DNA of 64,000 nt from Flammeovirgaceae bacterium UBA2371 (lineage in GTDB: Bacteria; Bacteroidota; Bacteroidia; Cytophagales; Cyclobacteriaceae): NCBI GenBank assembly GCA_002345965.1, contig DDTF01000048.1:63453-127452 (forward strand), written 5' to 3'. The translations under genes and the position numbers were made by a program. The notes beneath the pieces are model-generated. The model saw only the letters and a list, made by a program, of their open reading frames with translations. It was not told where the DNA came from and did not search any database. Position 1 is the first letter of the stretch. Each line of letters opens with the position of its first letter. This document shows positions 1 to 10,200 of this stretch, piece by piece.

Positions 1-539
1 ATTGCATCCGCCTCAGCATAGTCTGCTGTTGATACTATCCCTTCAATTTTTTGTCTTGTAAGTTCCGTCTTTACATAAGGCAGGATATTATCTACTTGTA
101 ATCCAAAATTTTGTGGAATGACTCTTAAAGAATAGTTGAAAGTTTCCAGGCCTTTAGCCACTGTCATCAACTTTGAAAGGTAAAAATCAATCTCATAAAT
201 TTGACCTGAAATTAGCCTGCTGGTTGGCTGAAACTCTACCGTTCTTGTATCTAACCAGACCACTTTCCCAGCTGTGGATGGCTTTAACGAAAATAATTTT
301 GTAGACGCTTCCTTACCAACCATATCCAAATCAACAACATCCTCTGTCAGAATGATACGGATAGGTGAACCTGAGCTGATTACTCCCGCTGTATAGGACG
401 ACACATATTCACCAAAAGCAGGGTTGATCGCCCCAAGATCACCTCTTTCTGATTTACTGGAAGTAAAATAAAAAACGAAAAACGTAATTAAGGCAATGAT
501 TAAAATGCCAAAGCCAATTCTTTTATAAGATGATTTCAT
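1..539 (-). CDS. Alpha-2-macroglobulin family protein, N-terminal fragment
   Basis: The reading frame starts at 539 with MKSSYKRIGF and runs off the left window edge, so only about 179 residues are visible. A hydrophobic segment (residues about 8-27) without a clear cleavage site suggests an N-terminal membrane anchor. The following stretch (GAINPAFGEYVSSYTAG, then SGSPIRIILTEDV) resembles the first Ig/MG-like domain of large Bacteroidota alpha-2-macroglobulins, which are periplasmic or surface proteins thought to trap proteases. The thioester and bait regions, if present, lie outside the window. The family call rests on this short N-terminal resemblance only. Confidence 0.6.
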   Translation of the reverse strand, partial: MKSSYKRIGFGILIIALITFFVFYFTSSKSERGDLGAINPAFGEYVSSYTAGVISSGSPIRIILTEDVVDLDMVGKEASTKLFSLKPSTAGKVVWLDTRTVEFQPTSRLISGQIYEIDFYLSKLMTVAKGLETFNYSLRVIPQNFGLQVDNILPYVKTELTRQKIEGIVSTADYAEADA

Positions 540-655
540 AGGGATAATATTAGCGACAATGAATATCGAGAATAATTTATTTATGAGTCAAAACGAAATG
601 CAATTATTTTAAACCAACCCAACCCTTAAAAACCATAGGATTAACGGACGATTTC

Positions 656-687
656 TTTGGGTGGCAATGCCAACGGCTATACCTTTG
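656..687 (+). promoter_or_regulatory. Candidate Bacteroidota promoter for the MscS gene
   Basis: TTTG at 656-659, then 20 nt, then TACCTTTG at 680-687, a full match to the Bacteroidota -33/-7 pattern. Transcription would begin near 693, about 44 nt before the start codon at 737. Confidence 0.5.
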
Positions 688-736
688 CAAAGAAAGGTAT
701 TAAAACTTGACGTAATAATTTAAGTTAAGAGTAAAT

Positions 737-1786
737 ATGGAATTTTTTGATCGCGTATACTATAATAATACAGTACAAAACTATCTCATAGCCACGGGTG
801 TCATTGTGGTGGGTATCCTGGTCCTCAGGATTTTCAGAAAAGCCATATTGCGCAGGCTTAAAATCTGGGCAGAATCCACTGAAACCACATTTGACGACTA
901 TCTGGTAAACGGTTTCGAAAAATTCGGTATGCCTTTGCTAAACATAGGCGTAATGTATTCGGCTATTCAGTACCTCACCTTATCTGAACGCGCGAATAAA
1001 ATTGTTCACAATGCGCTTATCGTAGTGGTGACATTCTATATCATCCGCCTTATCACCACGTCACTCCGGATTATGCTTGAATCCTACGTGAAACACAGGG
1101 ATGGTGGGGAAGAAAAACTAAAACAGATTAAGGGCCTGATGATCGTTGTCAAAATTGTGATTTGGGCAACAGGCTTGGTTTTTCTATTCGACAACCTAGG
1201 ATATGACGTTACAGCAGTAATTACAGGACTGGGTATAGGTGGTATTGCAGTAGCCCTTGCCGCACAAAATATTCTGGGGGATCTTTTCAATTATTTTGTT
1301 ATTTTCTTCGATCGTCCATTTGAAATCGGTGACTTTATTGTATTGGATACAAAATCCGGTAATGTTGAACATGTTGGGATTAAAACAACACGCATTAAAA
1401 GTATTTCCGGAGAGCAAATTATTGTATCGAACACTGACCTTACCAACTCAAGACTCCACAACTTCAAGAGAATGGAGAAGAGAAGGATTCTTTTTAATCT
1501 TGGCGTTACCTATCAAACTCCCCCCGAGAAGCTAAAGCAATTACCAGAACTAATTAAAACTACCATTGAATCAGTTGAATTCGCAGAATTTGATCGCGCC
1601 CATTTTGCAGCTTACGGAGACTTCAGCCTGAATTTTGAAATTGTCTATTTTGTTACCAACCCCGAATTCAAAGTATACCGCGAAGTACAACAGGCCATCA
1701 ACTTCAAACTCTATGAAGCGTTTGCCCAGTTGGGTGTAGAATTTGCTTACCCTACTCAAACCATATTTTTGGAGAAGAATAATTAG
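737..1786 (+). CDS. MscS-family mechanosensitive ion channel
   Basis: A 349-residue small-conductance mechanosensitive channel that would release solutes across the inner membrane on hypo-osmotic shock. Predicted membrane segments lie at about 14-36, 62-80, 90-110 and 133-152. The glycine/alanine-rich pore helix follows at about 157-180 (ITGLGIGGIAVALAAQNILG) and runs into the conserved FNYFVIFFDRPFEIGDFI start of the cytoplasmic beta domain. The C-terminal part (about 250-345) fits the MscS alpha/beta vestibule. Length is usual for MscS proteins with extra N-terminal helices. It stands alone behind its own candidate promoter. Confidence 0.9.
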   Translation: MEFFDRVYYNNTVQNYLIATGVIVVGILVLRIFRKAILRRLKIWAESTETTFDDYLVNGFEKFGMPLLNIGVMYSAIQYLTLSERANKIVHNALIVVVTFYIIRLITTSLRIMLESYVKHRDGGEEKLKQIKGLMIVVKIVIWATGLVFLFDNLGYDVTAVITGLGIGGIAVALAAQNILGDLFNYFVIFFDRPFEIGDFIVLDTKSGNVEHVGIKTTRIKSISGEQIIVSNTDLTNSRLHNFKRMEKRRILFNLGVTYQTPPEKLKQLPELIKTTIESVEFAEFDRAHFAAYGDFSLNFEIVYFVTNPEFKVYREVQQAINFKLYEAFAQLGVEFAYPTQTIFLEKNN

Positions 1787-1926
1787 TCAAGTAAAAATTC
1801 AAGTGCCACTGTCTTTCATAGTCGGTGTAGTTGCTATTATTTGGATATTTCATGAAGGCCCGTATCTTCTTTGTGGATGCCCATTATTCTTGTACGAATC
1901 AAGCTACAACATTGTAATTGGGTCAC

Positions 1927-1934
1927 TACCTTTG
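1927..1934 (+). promoter_or_regulatory. Possible -7 promoter element before the DUF3137 gene
   Basis: TACCTTTG matches TAnnTTTG and lies 22 nt before the start codon at 1957. No -33 element at the usual spacing is evident, so this is weak. Confidence 0.25.
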
Positions 1935-1956
1935 GTAAGGTCTAACGCAAGTCCTT

Positions 1957-2940
1957 ATGCTATCAAAAGAAGAATTTAATCATTACTATGAGAAAGAATT
2001 AAAAAGCAGCATCGAACAACTTGAAAACAGCAGGTTGGCCATTAACCAAAACTATTCTTATAAAAAATATGGCCGAAACCTGAAGTGGATGGCTATCATT
2101 TGTGTGTTGCTTATGATTTTAAGTGCATCGCTGCCCCAATATGTTCCTTCACAGGTTGTCTTCCTTATTCCACTTACAGCACTGTATGCTCTGTTCGCTC
2201 CGATTTATATTCTTATCAGACGAAATCTAGCATTTAACCCAATCAAGAAAACATATAAACAAACGATCATTCCAAAGATCATTTCCTTTATTAGTACTGA
2301 CCTTACTTACGACCCCTCAAAAGGAATATCAGAAAAAGAATTTCGGGCAGGTGATCTATTTGGCCAATCCTTTAGTTTTCACTCTGAAGATTTGGTACAC
2401 GGCATCATTGAGAATACTGAAATAAAAATGTCGGATATCAAAGCGGATAGACGCAGCAACAAAAACAGATATACTGTCTTCCATGGGTTGTATGCAATCG
2501 TCAAACTAAAACAAAAATTCGCATCAAGAGTAATTATCCAACCTACCCATATTATGAGTGTGGCGCTGGAAGCCCTTGGCAACAAGTTGCTAGGGACCCA
2601 GCTAACGGGAAAGATTCAATCCAATCTAAGTATGCATGATTTTAAAAGCGGCAACACCAATTTTGATAAAGATTATGATGTGCGCTGTGAATCTCCTGAA
2701 GTAGCAAGTGCACTCTTATCCCCTACCGTCATTCAGTTGATTATCGCATTTCAAAAAGAAATTAATACTCCTATTCGATTATCATTTTTTGATAACGAGG
2801 CCCATATCGCCTTTCATGACATTAACCTATTTGAAACCGATGCGCACACTTCCTTTCTTGAGAAGGATATTTCAAAACAGTATTTTGAATACGTCAATCT
2901 GGTAATTGGAATTACCCAAGCATTAAAAGCTGTCCATTAA
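1957..2940 (+). CDS. DUF3137-type membrane protein
   Basis: A 327-residue protein with a charged cytoplasmic N-terminus, two adjacent hydrophobic helices (about 43-62 and 68-88) and a long soluble C-terminal part. The central motif FHGLYAIVKLKQKFASRVII resembles DUF3137 proteins, which often contain a phrase close to FRGLFFVADFNK. Function of the family is unknown; in other bacteria members often accompany LemA genes, but none is seen here. The 170-nt gap from the MscS gene contains no convincing ORF, so the two genes may be separately transcribed. Family assignment is from motif memory only. Confidence 0.7.
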   Translation: MLSKEEFNHYYEKELKSSIEQLENSRLAINQNYSYKKYGRNLKWMAIICVLLMILSASLPQYVPSQVVFLIPLTALYALFAPIYILIRRNLAFNPIKKTYKQTIIPKIISFISTDLTYDPSKGISEKEFRAGDLFGQSFSFHSEDLVHGIIENTEIKMSDIKADRRSNKNRYTVFHGLYAIVKLKQKFASRVIIQPTHIMSVALEALGNKLLGTQLTGKIQSNLSMHDFKSGNTNFDKDYDVRCESPEVASALLSPTVIQLIIAFQKEINTPIRLSFFDNEAHIAFHDINLFETDAHTSFLEKDISKQYFEYVNLVIGITQALKAVH

Positions 2941-3025
2941 TTGAAAACATGCTGCAAAGCAGGACAATTCAAAATCAGCATACTCTTCAAGTCTGGAGAT
3001 TATTTCATCGCTCCGTCCAATACCT

Positions 3026-4099
3026 TCATAAACATTCCTCTGTGTTATTTTTTACCACAAATGAATCCGGACTTGGAGTATAGGTTTTATCATCTATGTT
3101 ATAAACCTTATTATCCCTATCAACAATCAATATCACTATCTGCCGTGTATCACCTCCTTCTATTTGAACGGTGAATAGGTACTTGGTTTCAGAATCCTTG
3201 ACAAAATCAGCAATTGCCCCTTCCCAAAGATCCTGATAGCCCTGCTCTCTCCAAATGTAGCCTCCATCACGTTCAATAATTTCAATAAAAGCTTCAGTGC
3301 CACATAATTGCTGACGAATCAGACCGCCTTCTGATTCAAACAGCGGAAACCATTTTTTGGGAAAATCAGCAAGGGACTGATTAGCAACATCACTATTTTC
3401 AATATGGGGTTCATTGTTTTGAAAGGCGTGTAGTGCGCTAACCAGCTCACTTATATAGCCTCCTTCCTCATAACTCCGATATGCATTATATCCAGCTATC
3501 ACAACGGCTACCAATACAGCAACTCGCACGCCATACACTATTACGTTGAATATTTTAGCCGATAAAGAATTTATATTCTTCTTATACTTTTTTATAAAGT
3601 CGTTTTCATTAGCTCGCAATTCTATTACTTTTTGCTCGCTGATTTTATCCAGTATCTGGCCTATTGACTCTTCATCTCCCAGTACCGAAAAAGAATGAGT
3701 TTCATCTTTATCCGATATTTTAAGATTGTACCATGCGTTCCATTTTCTCTTCCTATTGGGATTATAAGTATTCACCTCCACGATCAATTTACCTGCTTCG
3801 ATGATTACCTCGTGCAAGGTGTCATATTTCAATTGCTGAATGCGCAGACCTGTTGGCACAATTTCTATAAGCACAATTTTACTAATCGAATCTGTCCATG
3901 TTGAATGAAAGATTAGGTAAACTAAAAGAGCCAAGATTCCTACCACAAAATACATTCCGTAAGAAATGGGAGGTTTTTCAGAACCAGCAAAATAGAATAA
4001 AACAGTTCCAAAGGCTAATAATACCCAAAACCCAGGATTGACTAATACCTTCAGAAATCGAAATAGAAATGGGGTCTTTGCCTTTTTATAGATTACCAT
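3026..4099 (-). CDS. Membrane protein of unknown function
   Basis: 357 residues, not recognised. Two hydrophobic helices near the N-terminus (about 19-37 and 43-62) are followed by a soluble domain of about 120 residues rich in beta-type sequence, another helix (about 186-204, VIVYGVRVAVLVAVVIAGY), and a C-terminal domain of about 150 residues that would lie on the other side of the membrane. The gene is convergent with the DUF3137 gene and is followed, on the same strand and reading away, by three lipoprotein genes upstream of it in transcription order. It may share their transcript (33-nt gap to the next gene). Confidence 0.6.
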   Translation of the reverse strand: MVIYKKAKTPFLFRFLKVLVNPGFWVLLAFGTVLFYFAGSEKPPISYGMYFVVGILALLVYLIFHSTWTDSISKIVLIEIVPTGLRIQQLKYDTLHEVIIEAGKLIVEVNTYNPNRKRKWNAWYNLKISDKDETHSFSVLGDEESIGQILDKISEQKVIELRANENDFIKKYKKNINSLSAKIFNVIVYGVRVAVLVAVVIAGYNAYRSYEEGGYISELVSALHAFQNNEPHIENSDVANQSLADFPKKWFPLFESEGGLIRQQLCGTEAFIEIIERDGGYIWREQGYQDLWEGAIADFVKDSETKYLFTVQIEGGDTRQIVILIVDRDNKVYNIDDKTYTPSPDSFVVKNNTEECL

Positions 4100-4132
4100 C
4101 GGTTTAAAGTTTAACAGTTATCAAATGCATTG

Positions 4133-5068
4133 TTAATACGAATATTTCAAATAAGTACTCAACTCATCAAAAGTAAAATCTATAGTAAACACGCCATGAT
4201 AATAACCTTGAGACCGCTCACACGGAGAGATAAAATGAATGCCTTCGCGGGTAACAATTGTATACTGATCACCTAATGTATAATCAGAAGCAGAATAGCC
4301 ATCGCCCACTTGTTGCCCACATGCCTCCTTTACTTTAACAGCAATCAAATTAAGGATTTGACTTTTTGATTCAGGCTTGAAAATGTCTTCAAACTTTAAC
4401 GAGGTTTCTGTTCTCAGATTTAAGCACTTGTATTCCCCACTCGACCAGCCATCACCTTCATCTTTCAAATAATAGGTGGTCAATATACCATTCAGGTTAT
4501 ACAGAATCTCACCTTTATCGTCTTTGGATTTTTTGGCAAACTCAAACTGCCCATTACTATTTTCTACACCCAGAGGAATAATCTTATGTAAATAGAGGTT
4601 CATTGATCCGCTACCATCAGGCTTGGTCCAAGATCCATCAATACGTGGATAATTAGAAATATCACAGGTAAACCGACCCGTTACCTCCCCCTTATCATTT
4701 CTTTCCGTCAAAACCAATGTGTTGTCCTTCAATTGGCCATTCAGTGAAATGAACTTATTAACCCTTTTGTACAAATACTTACCTTCAAACTGACCAGGAA
4801 CCACTTCTTTCAATAAGAGTAGGACATCATAATGATCACCAATGTATCCATCCATAATAACTTCATCTGTCCCCTTCAAAAGTTTGTTATCAGATAGAGA
4901 AGCTTCCTCTACCGGTTTTTCCGACTGATCTTCCTTGTATTCAGACGGGCTGGATGTGACTGATTCATCTGTCCCTGTTTCAGTTTGCACGCTTTCATTC
5001 TTTGGAGAACTACACGAAAGCAAAAAAAGAAATAAGTAGAAACAGAAGTAGCTCGGGACATGTTTCAT
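4133..5068 (-). CDS. Lipoprotein with DUF3298-like C-terminus
   Basis: 311 residues. The N-terminus (about 1-20) is a lipoprotein signal ending LFLLSCSS with Cys at 19, followed by a low-complexity linker rich in Glu, Ser and Thr (about 22-60). The middle (about 70-160) contains repeated beta-type segments similar in feel to small-molecule-binding lipoprotein folds (YIGDHYDVLLLLKE, GKYLYKRVNKFISLNG). The end (about 260-308, DYTLGDQYTIVTREGIHF ... GVFTIDFTFDELSTYLK) resembles the C-terminal part of DUF3298 domains. No function can be assigned. It sits in a run of four lipoprotein or membrane genes of the same strand. Confidence 0.6.
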   Translation of the reverse strand: MKHVPSYFCFYLFLFLLSCSSPKNESVQTETGTDESVTSSPSEYKEDQSEKPVEEASLSDNKLLKGTDEVIMDGYIGDHYDVLLLLKEVVPGQFEGKYLYKRVNKFISLNGQLKDNTLVLTERNDKGEVTGRFTCDISNYPRIDGSWTKPDGSGSMNLYLHKIIPLGVENSNGQFEFAKKSKDDKGEILYNLNGILTTYYLKDEGDGWSSGEYKCLNLRTETSLKFEDIFKPESKSQILNLIAVKVKEACGQQVGDGYSASDYTLGDQYTIVTREGIHFISPCERSQGYYHGVFTIDFTFDELSTYLKYSY

Positions 5069-5233
5069 AATCAGTTTTTTATTTTGAAGCCTCCAATAAT
5101 CAAATGTGTTTCCCCCATAATAGACATATCATCTCAATTGGTATTATCAGTTCTCGAACTGAATTGCCCAGTAATAAACATTGCAAAAAGGAGGATGAAA
5201 TTCTTTAAATGGCTCATAAATAAAGATCCTAAA

Positions 5234-6058
5234 TTAATTAGATCGCTGGGCATTAAATAAGGTGCTATCTAGCTCGTATCGTTGGTAGACTTCCACCTCA
5301 CCATACTGACTGTTGACGGTATCACGTTTTAAATAAAAAATGTATTTACCATTCTCTAAACCAAATTCAAGCTGATCTCCGGAATAAAAAAAAGTAGTTG
5401 TTTTACTCTCATATTCTTGCGTTTCCTGATATGACAATTGCTGATAATTATTCTTATCCTTTTCAAAGGAAGAACGCCATCTATTTAGCCTATTTTGAGG
5501 TGTCGTAAAATTGGTGTTTTCTATAAACATATTTTCTAAGAAATTAATCGTTCGAATTGCCCCTTCTTCCTTTAAGATATTATTTCTATTTGTTTCAAAT
5601 ACAACCCATGTATCTATGCTGCACTCATGGCAAGGTGTTGCCGACAAACCATATTGAGTATTTGTATCTGTCGTCCTGCCTACTTGTATAATGGCCGGAA
5701 TATCCTGATCTGCTAGCCAGTGAAGCAGGTAATAGGCCCTTATCCCCTGTCCTTCTGTTTCGAACGAAATGTTTATTATCTGTTCGGAGTTTTCATACAC
5801 AGTTATCAGAGATGCCTTATCATAAGTATGACCTAACTCCAAAGTTGCCTGAATTTTGAAATCCGTATGATTTCCGTTGCTCCACTCATTTTGAAATCGC
5901 TCAGTCTCTTGCTTTAATTGATTAAACTTAGAATGGACCCCTGAATTTACATCTTCCAGAAGTGAATCAGCCTGCTCTTTTGCATCTTCGCGATTAGAAC
6001 AACCGAGAATTACAGCTATAAAAAAGAATGAAAACAAGAAGATGTAAGTATGTTTCAT
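5234..6058 (-). CDS. Lipoprotein of unknown function
   Basis: 274 residues, not recognised. The first 20 residues form a lipoprotein signal (FFFIAVILGCSN, Cys 20), followed by a short helical stretch (about 26-60) and a mixed alpha/beta domain. A segment near 125-150 contains two cysteines (TPCHECSIDTWVVF). The C-terminal half has several short beta strands ending in VEVYQRYELDST. Located between two other lipoprotein genes with gaps of 165 and 92 nt, so transcription may be separate. The 165-nt gap to the downstream gene shows no feature. Confidence 0.6.
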   Translation of the reverse strand: MKHTYIFLFSFFFIAVILGCSNREDAKEQADSLLEDVNSGVHSKFNQLKQETERFQNEWSNGNHTDFKIQATLELGHTYDKASLITVYENSEQIINISFETEGQGIRAYYLLHWLADQDIPAIIQVGRTTDTNTQYGLSATPCHECSIDTWVVFETNRNNILKEEGAIRTINFLENMFIENTNFTTPQNRLNRWRSSFEKDKNNYQQLSYQETQEYESKTTTFFYSGDQLEFGLENGKYIFYLKRDTVNSQYGEVEVYQRYELDSTLFNAQRSN

Positions 6059-6150
6059 TTCAATTCTTCATTTCAAAGTATCTAATGACTTAATACATTT
6101 AAATAATATTTTAGCAAACACAGTATCGCAAAACAGCTTTACCCAGAATA

Positions 6151-6759
6151 CTATTTTCTAATTGTTTTGCTGATTTGCGTAGCAGCCTTTTGGCCACATT
6201 GTGCCGCTATGGATACAAACTCATTCTTATCAAAGTCCTTTTTTCGGTATTCATTCAACTCTTTATTTTCTCCCTTAATAATTTGAGCAGGACTTTGAAA
6301 CGAGGTGAGTCTTTCCTTCTTGTCCCTATCGGCTGTCCACAATTCAGTTTTTTGGGTAACCAGATTAGTGATGGTCCCGGAGGCTATCCCTTTGGCAATG
6401 GCAATATCAAAAATTCTTCCGTTATCAGGTGATCTTTCGTCTTTCACCGTATCGAGGGTACTGATTTCAGTGAGTTCCAGCTTAGTGACAGATACGCTAA
6501 ACTCCGGATTAGCATTATCAATAATTATTTTTTTCTCATTCATTGAGGATTTAAAATAATCCAGAAATGCCTTTCGGTAATCCTCTTCGCTATACAGTGT
6601 AATAAAACGGGTACCATTATCCTTAATAATTTCGATGGCAACGGTTTCATCAAGACTAACGCGCACTTCCGTTTCCGGTTCTGGCGGTACGCTTACCAAA
6701 CATGAAGACAAACTCATGGAAGCAAAAGCCATCCATATTATATTTCGCAAATCGATCAT
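6151..6759 (-). CDS. Small lipoprotein of unknown function
   Basis: 202 residues with a lipoprotein signal (MAFASMSLSSCLVS, Cys 20). The mature part resembles small periplasmic lipoproteins with one alpha/beta domain: a strand-rich start (VAIEIIKDNGTRFITLYSEEDY), a helix, a segment FSVSVTKLELTEIS, and a Lys-rich C-terminal helix. No catalytic motif is evident and no family is recognised. The start chosen is the first ATG. MAFASMSLSS (residue 11 on) would be an alternative that still leaves the lipobox. Confidence 0.55.
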   Translation of the reverse strand: MIDLRNIIWMAFASMSLSSCLVSVPPEPETEVRVSLDETVAIEIIKDNGTRFITLYSEEDYRKAFLDYFKSSMNEKKIIIDNANPEFSVSVTKLELTEISTLDTVKDERSPDNGRIFDIAIAKGIASGTITNLVTQKTELWTADRDKKERLTSFQSPAQIIKGENKELNEYRKKDFDKNEFVSIAAQCGQKAATQISKTIRK

Positions 6760-6798
6760 AATCCTATTAAGTTTAAGCCAGAGGTATGGCAGCGCACG

Positions 6799-7257
6799 TT
6801 ACTTCTTCTTTTTCAGTTTGAATTTCTGTTTTCCCTTCACAGAATTTATGCGACCTGGCTCAAAGGTATTCTCCTCCCATTGAAAGGAAAGCTCCAGAAT
6901 ATCATCAGAGATGGAATTGATCTCCACTTCCCTGGTATCATCGAGTTTCAATAAAGTTCCTTCTTCATTGAGGAATTTCCATTTTCCTGAGGTTGCCCAT
7001 ATGGGCGCACCACCTACTGTGGTGTACTCACTTTTAGAAAACGTAATGGATAAGTCTTTATACAAATCACTGTAATCAACACCATCTACTGTTACTTCAG
7101 GGTTTTGCCAGGCCTCGGCTGATGTCAGCATGGAAGTAATTCGTTCCAATGGGGTAGGTTCATCGTTGTTTTTACAGCCTGCAAAAGTGAGCAATAGTCC
7201 AACAGCAACAATGAACGAAACAACATGAAGTAGGGGCAAGAACTTTCGAGCCATCAT
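6799..7257 (-). CDS. Lipoprotein, lipocalin-like/DUF5004-like
   Basis: 152 residues. The signal segment (LHVVSFIVAVGLLLTFAGCKN) places the lipidated Cys at 28. The mature domain alternates short beta strands around WATSGKWKFLNEEGTLLKL and ILELSFQWEEN, a layout common to small Bacteroidota lipocalin-like lipoproteins that measure as single eight-stranded barrels; this is an inference from pattern only. The stop lies 3 nt after the end of the large fibre gene region (fibre stop at 7261), so it is probably the last gene of the fibre transcript. Confidence 0.6.
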   Translation of the reverse strand: MMARKFLPLLHVVSFIVAVGLLLTFAGCKNNDEPTPLERITSMLTSAEAWQNPEVTVDGVDYSDLYKDLSITFSKSEYTTVGGAPIWATSGKWKFLNEEGTLLKLDDTREVEINSISDDILELSFQWEENTFEPGRINSVKGKQKFKLKKKK

Positions 7258-7260
7258 CTT

Positions 7261-10200
7261 TTACTTTTTTGCAGTTGCCGATAGTATTTCTTCTAATTTT
7301 TTCAAACGGGCGTCAAATTCCGATTTGAGTGACAGATTATCGGATTTTAAGGCGTCAAAATCTTTTTGCTTTGTAACCAATTGATCTTGCAATCTTTGAA
7401 TCTCACCTTTTAGATTTTCGATCATTTCCTGTTGTTCTTGCACAGCTTTAACTAATGGAACAGTAAATTCCGCGTAACGCAAACCATAGTAGTCATCTGG
7501 ATTATCCGGTGTATCAACGCCACTGAAATTATAACCAATTTCCTGTCCGGCCTTCTCGACTTCTTGTGCGATAAATCCAGTCTGCAATACTTTTTCTTTA
7601 AGTCGTTCTGAATCTAAAGTCCTTAGTGAATCTGGTATTCCTTTGATTTGAGCCATTCTATCCATATCCATATGATAGGTCACTGGCCGCAGTTTCATAA
7701 TAAACGGAATCCCAACTACATCTTCTTTAATATCCTTTTTAAATCGACCATCAGAAACCACTGTAAAAGCAACAGCGCCATTAATGCTAGTGATGTTGGC
7801 ATCACCCAACCTGATCATGTTGCTTGCCGTCACATATGCATCATGGCCAATAGCAGTTGAGTTAGAAAAGGAGCCACCTGAATAAAATGCCGACCATCCA
7901 ATCGCTGTATTGTTGCTGCCGGTCATATTGCCATAAAGAGACTGATAACCTATAGCCACATTACCATTGCCACTTGTATTGTTTCGAAGTGCGCCATGAC
8001 CTGTTGCCACATTACTTATGCCTGAGGTATTTGAATATAGTGCCTGGTTACCATAAACTGAATTAGTGCTTCCTGCTGTATTCGAATATAATGCCCAAAA
8101 TCCCGTAGCCACATTGTCCCCTCCAATTTCATTATTCTGCATTGCCTGGTAGCCAATCGCTGTATTTCGATTTCCTGTATTGGCCGAAGCGGTTGTCGAT
8201 CCCCTTAGAGCTTCGTAGCCAACCGCTACATTATAGTTATCAAAAGCAGTGGCAGTACTGTTAGCATATTGCATTGCGTAGGAGCCAATTGCAGTACCTC
8301 GAGAACCCGCATTGGTAGCAAGCATTGCATTATAACCAAGTGCAGTATTATTATTACCAATACTATTGGAACCAAGAGAGAGATAACCTGCAGCTGTATT
8401 TGAGTTCCCTGAAATATTCGATGTAAGTGCATTTAGCCCAACAGAAGTATTCTGCGAACCAGAAGTGTTAAAATTAAGAGAGGTCACACCAATGGCAGTG
8501 TTTTCAGAGCCACTTATGTTGTTAAAAAGTGCGTTTTGCCCAATCGAGGTATTATAGTTGCCCACTGTATTGGAATACAGGGAATTAAACCCAACAGCCG
8601 TGTTCCAACCTCCGGTTGTATTAGAAAATAAGGCTCTCCTTCCAATTGCAGTACTTGCGCCTCCAGTTGAATTGGCTAAAAGTGATTCATTACCAACCGC
8701 TGTATTAAACATGCCAGTCGTGTTGGCCTGAAGTGCATACGAACCATTAGCAACATTACCACTTCCAGTAGTATTATTCTGCATTGCCTGATAGCCAACA
8801 GATGTATTCGCATTTCCGGTATTGGCCGATGCTGTGGCGGACCCTCTAAGCGCCTCAAATCCAACTGCTACATTAGAGTTAGTAAAGGGTGAGGTAGTGT
8901 TGTTGGCATAAAACATTGCGCGAGCTCCGATTGCAGTTCCGTTAGATCCCGTTTTATTCGATTGCATTGAGCCCGATCCAACACCTGTATTACCATTCCC
9001 TAATGTGTTACCATAAAGTGCATTAAAACCATCGGCAGTATTGTCATATCCGCCATTACTTAAATAAAGTGCATAGTTACCAGTGGCAGTATTGTAGGTA
9101 CCCCCTGAATTAGAATAAAGCGCATCATATCCAAATGCGGTATTATTGCCTCCGGTAGTATTAAAATTGCCGCTTCTATATCCATAAAATGTATTTCCTA
9201 AGTTTATATCAATCCTGCCAGATTTCTGGTTGTTCACACGTATATTAAACGGTACATTATCAGTCGTTCCAATAAAATTGGTACCATCTACTGTTCCGCT
9301 ATTTCCAGTTAACCCCCATCCTGTGCCTCCACCTGCTGTCTGCCAGGTTGCTACCCCTGTTGCATCAGAGGTAAGCACTTTGCCTGCCGCTGGTGTGCCA
9401 CCTGTTACTTGCAAGCCACCTGTTACAACTGTTGCTGTATTGCCTACGCCCATGCGCACTTCGGTGACGGCATTGTTACCAAGCTGAATGGTGTTACTTG
9501 TGTTTACAATAGCCTGCGCTCCAATAGCCGTTGCATTGGTAAGTGACCCAGAACCAACATCAGCGCCAATACCAAAACCAGAATTATTTGATCCTGCTGT
9601 GTTATTGTTAAGTGTAAGTGAACCGACTCCTGTATTATTAGATCCGGTTGTGTTTCTTAGAGCAGATGCTCCCAGGGCGTTATTATTATTTCCTGATGCA
9701 TTTGATAAAAGTGCTTCATTGCCAATCGCGGAATTATTCCGTCCAGTTAGCGTACCTCCAACAGTAGAATTACCTGACTTATTACCATAAAAGGAATTGC
9801 CATAAATCTGGTCAATTTTTCCGGCTTTTAAATTATTTACTTTGAAATTGAGCGGAACATTATCTGTAGTTCCAATAAAATTTGTCGCATCTACTGTGCC
9901 AGTATTTCCAGTTAAACCCCAGCCGCTACTTCCTGCTGCATTCACCACATATGGACTGACTGTTGTTCCAATACCCGTTACCGTTACATTGCTTCCTGCA
10001 GTAACCACCGTTTCAGAACCGTCAATTGCAGGCTTATTTAGCAAATCGTTGTACTCACCCGATGTCCCAACTGTTGAAAGCGTTGGTGCACCAGTAAGAT
10101 CTCCGTATGCACCAGTGAACAAGATTGGTTTATTTACAAGGTCATCATAATCCCCACTGTTGGCTACGGTAGCTAATGTGGGTGTATCACTCAAATCATT

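Noticed and set aside
1743..1979. 78-residue plus-strand ORF between the MscS and DUF3137 genes
   Set aside because: It overlaps both genes in another frame and shows no coding character.
7800..9750. Regular repeats that could be taken for a CRISPR or satellite array
   Set aside because: The periodicity follows the codons of the YadA-type head repeats, without identical repeats or unique spacers.
9230..10150. Long plus-strand ORFs antisense to the fibre gene (Pro/Val-rich)
   Set aside because: They are shadows of the Asn/Thr/Gly-rich repeat codons on the opposite strand and have no start context or domain.
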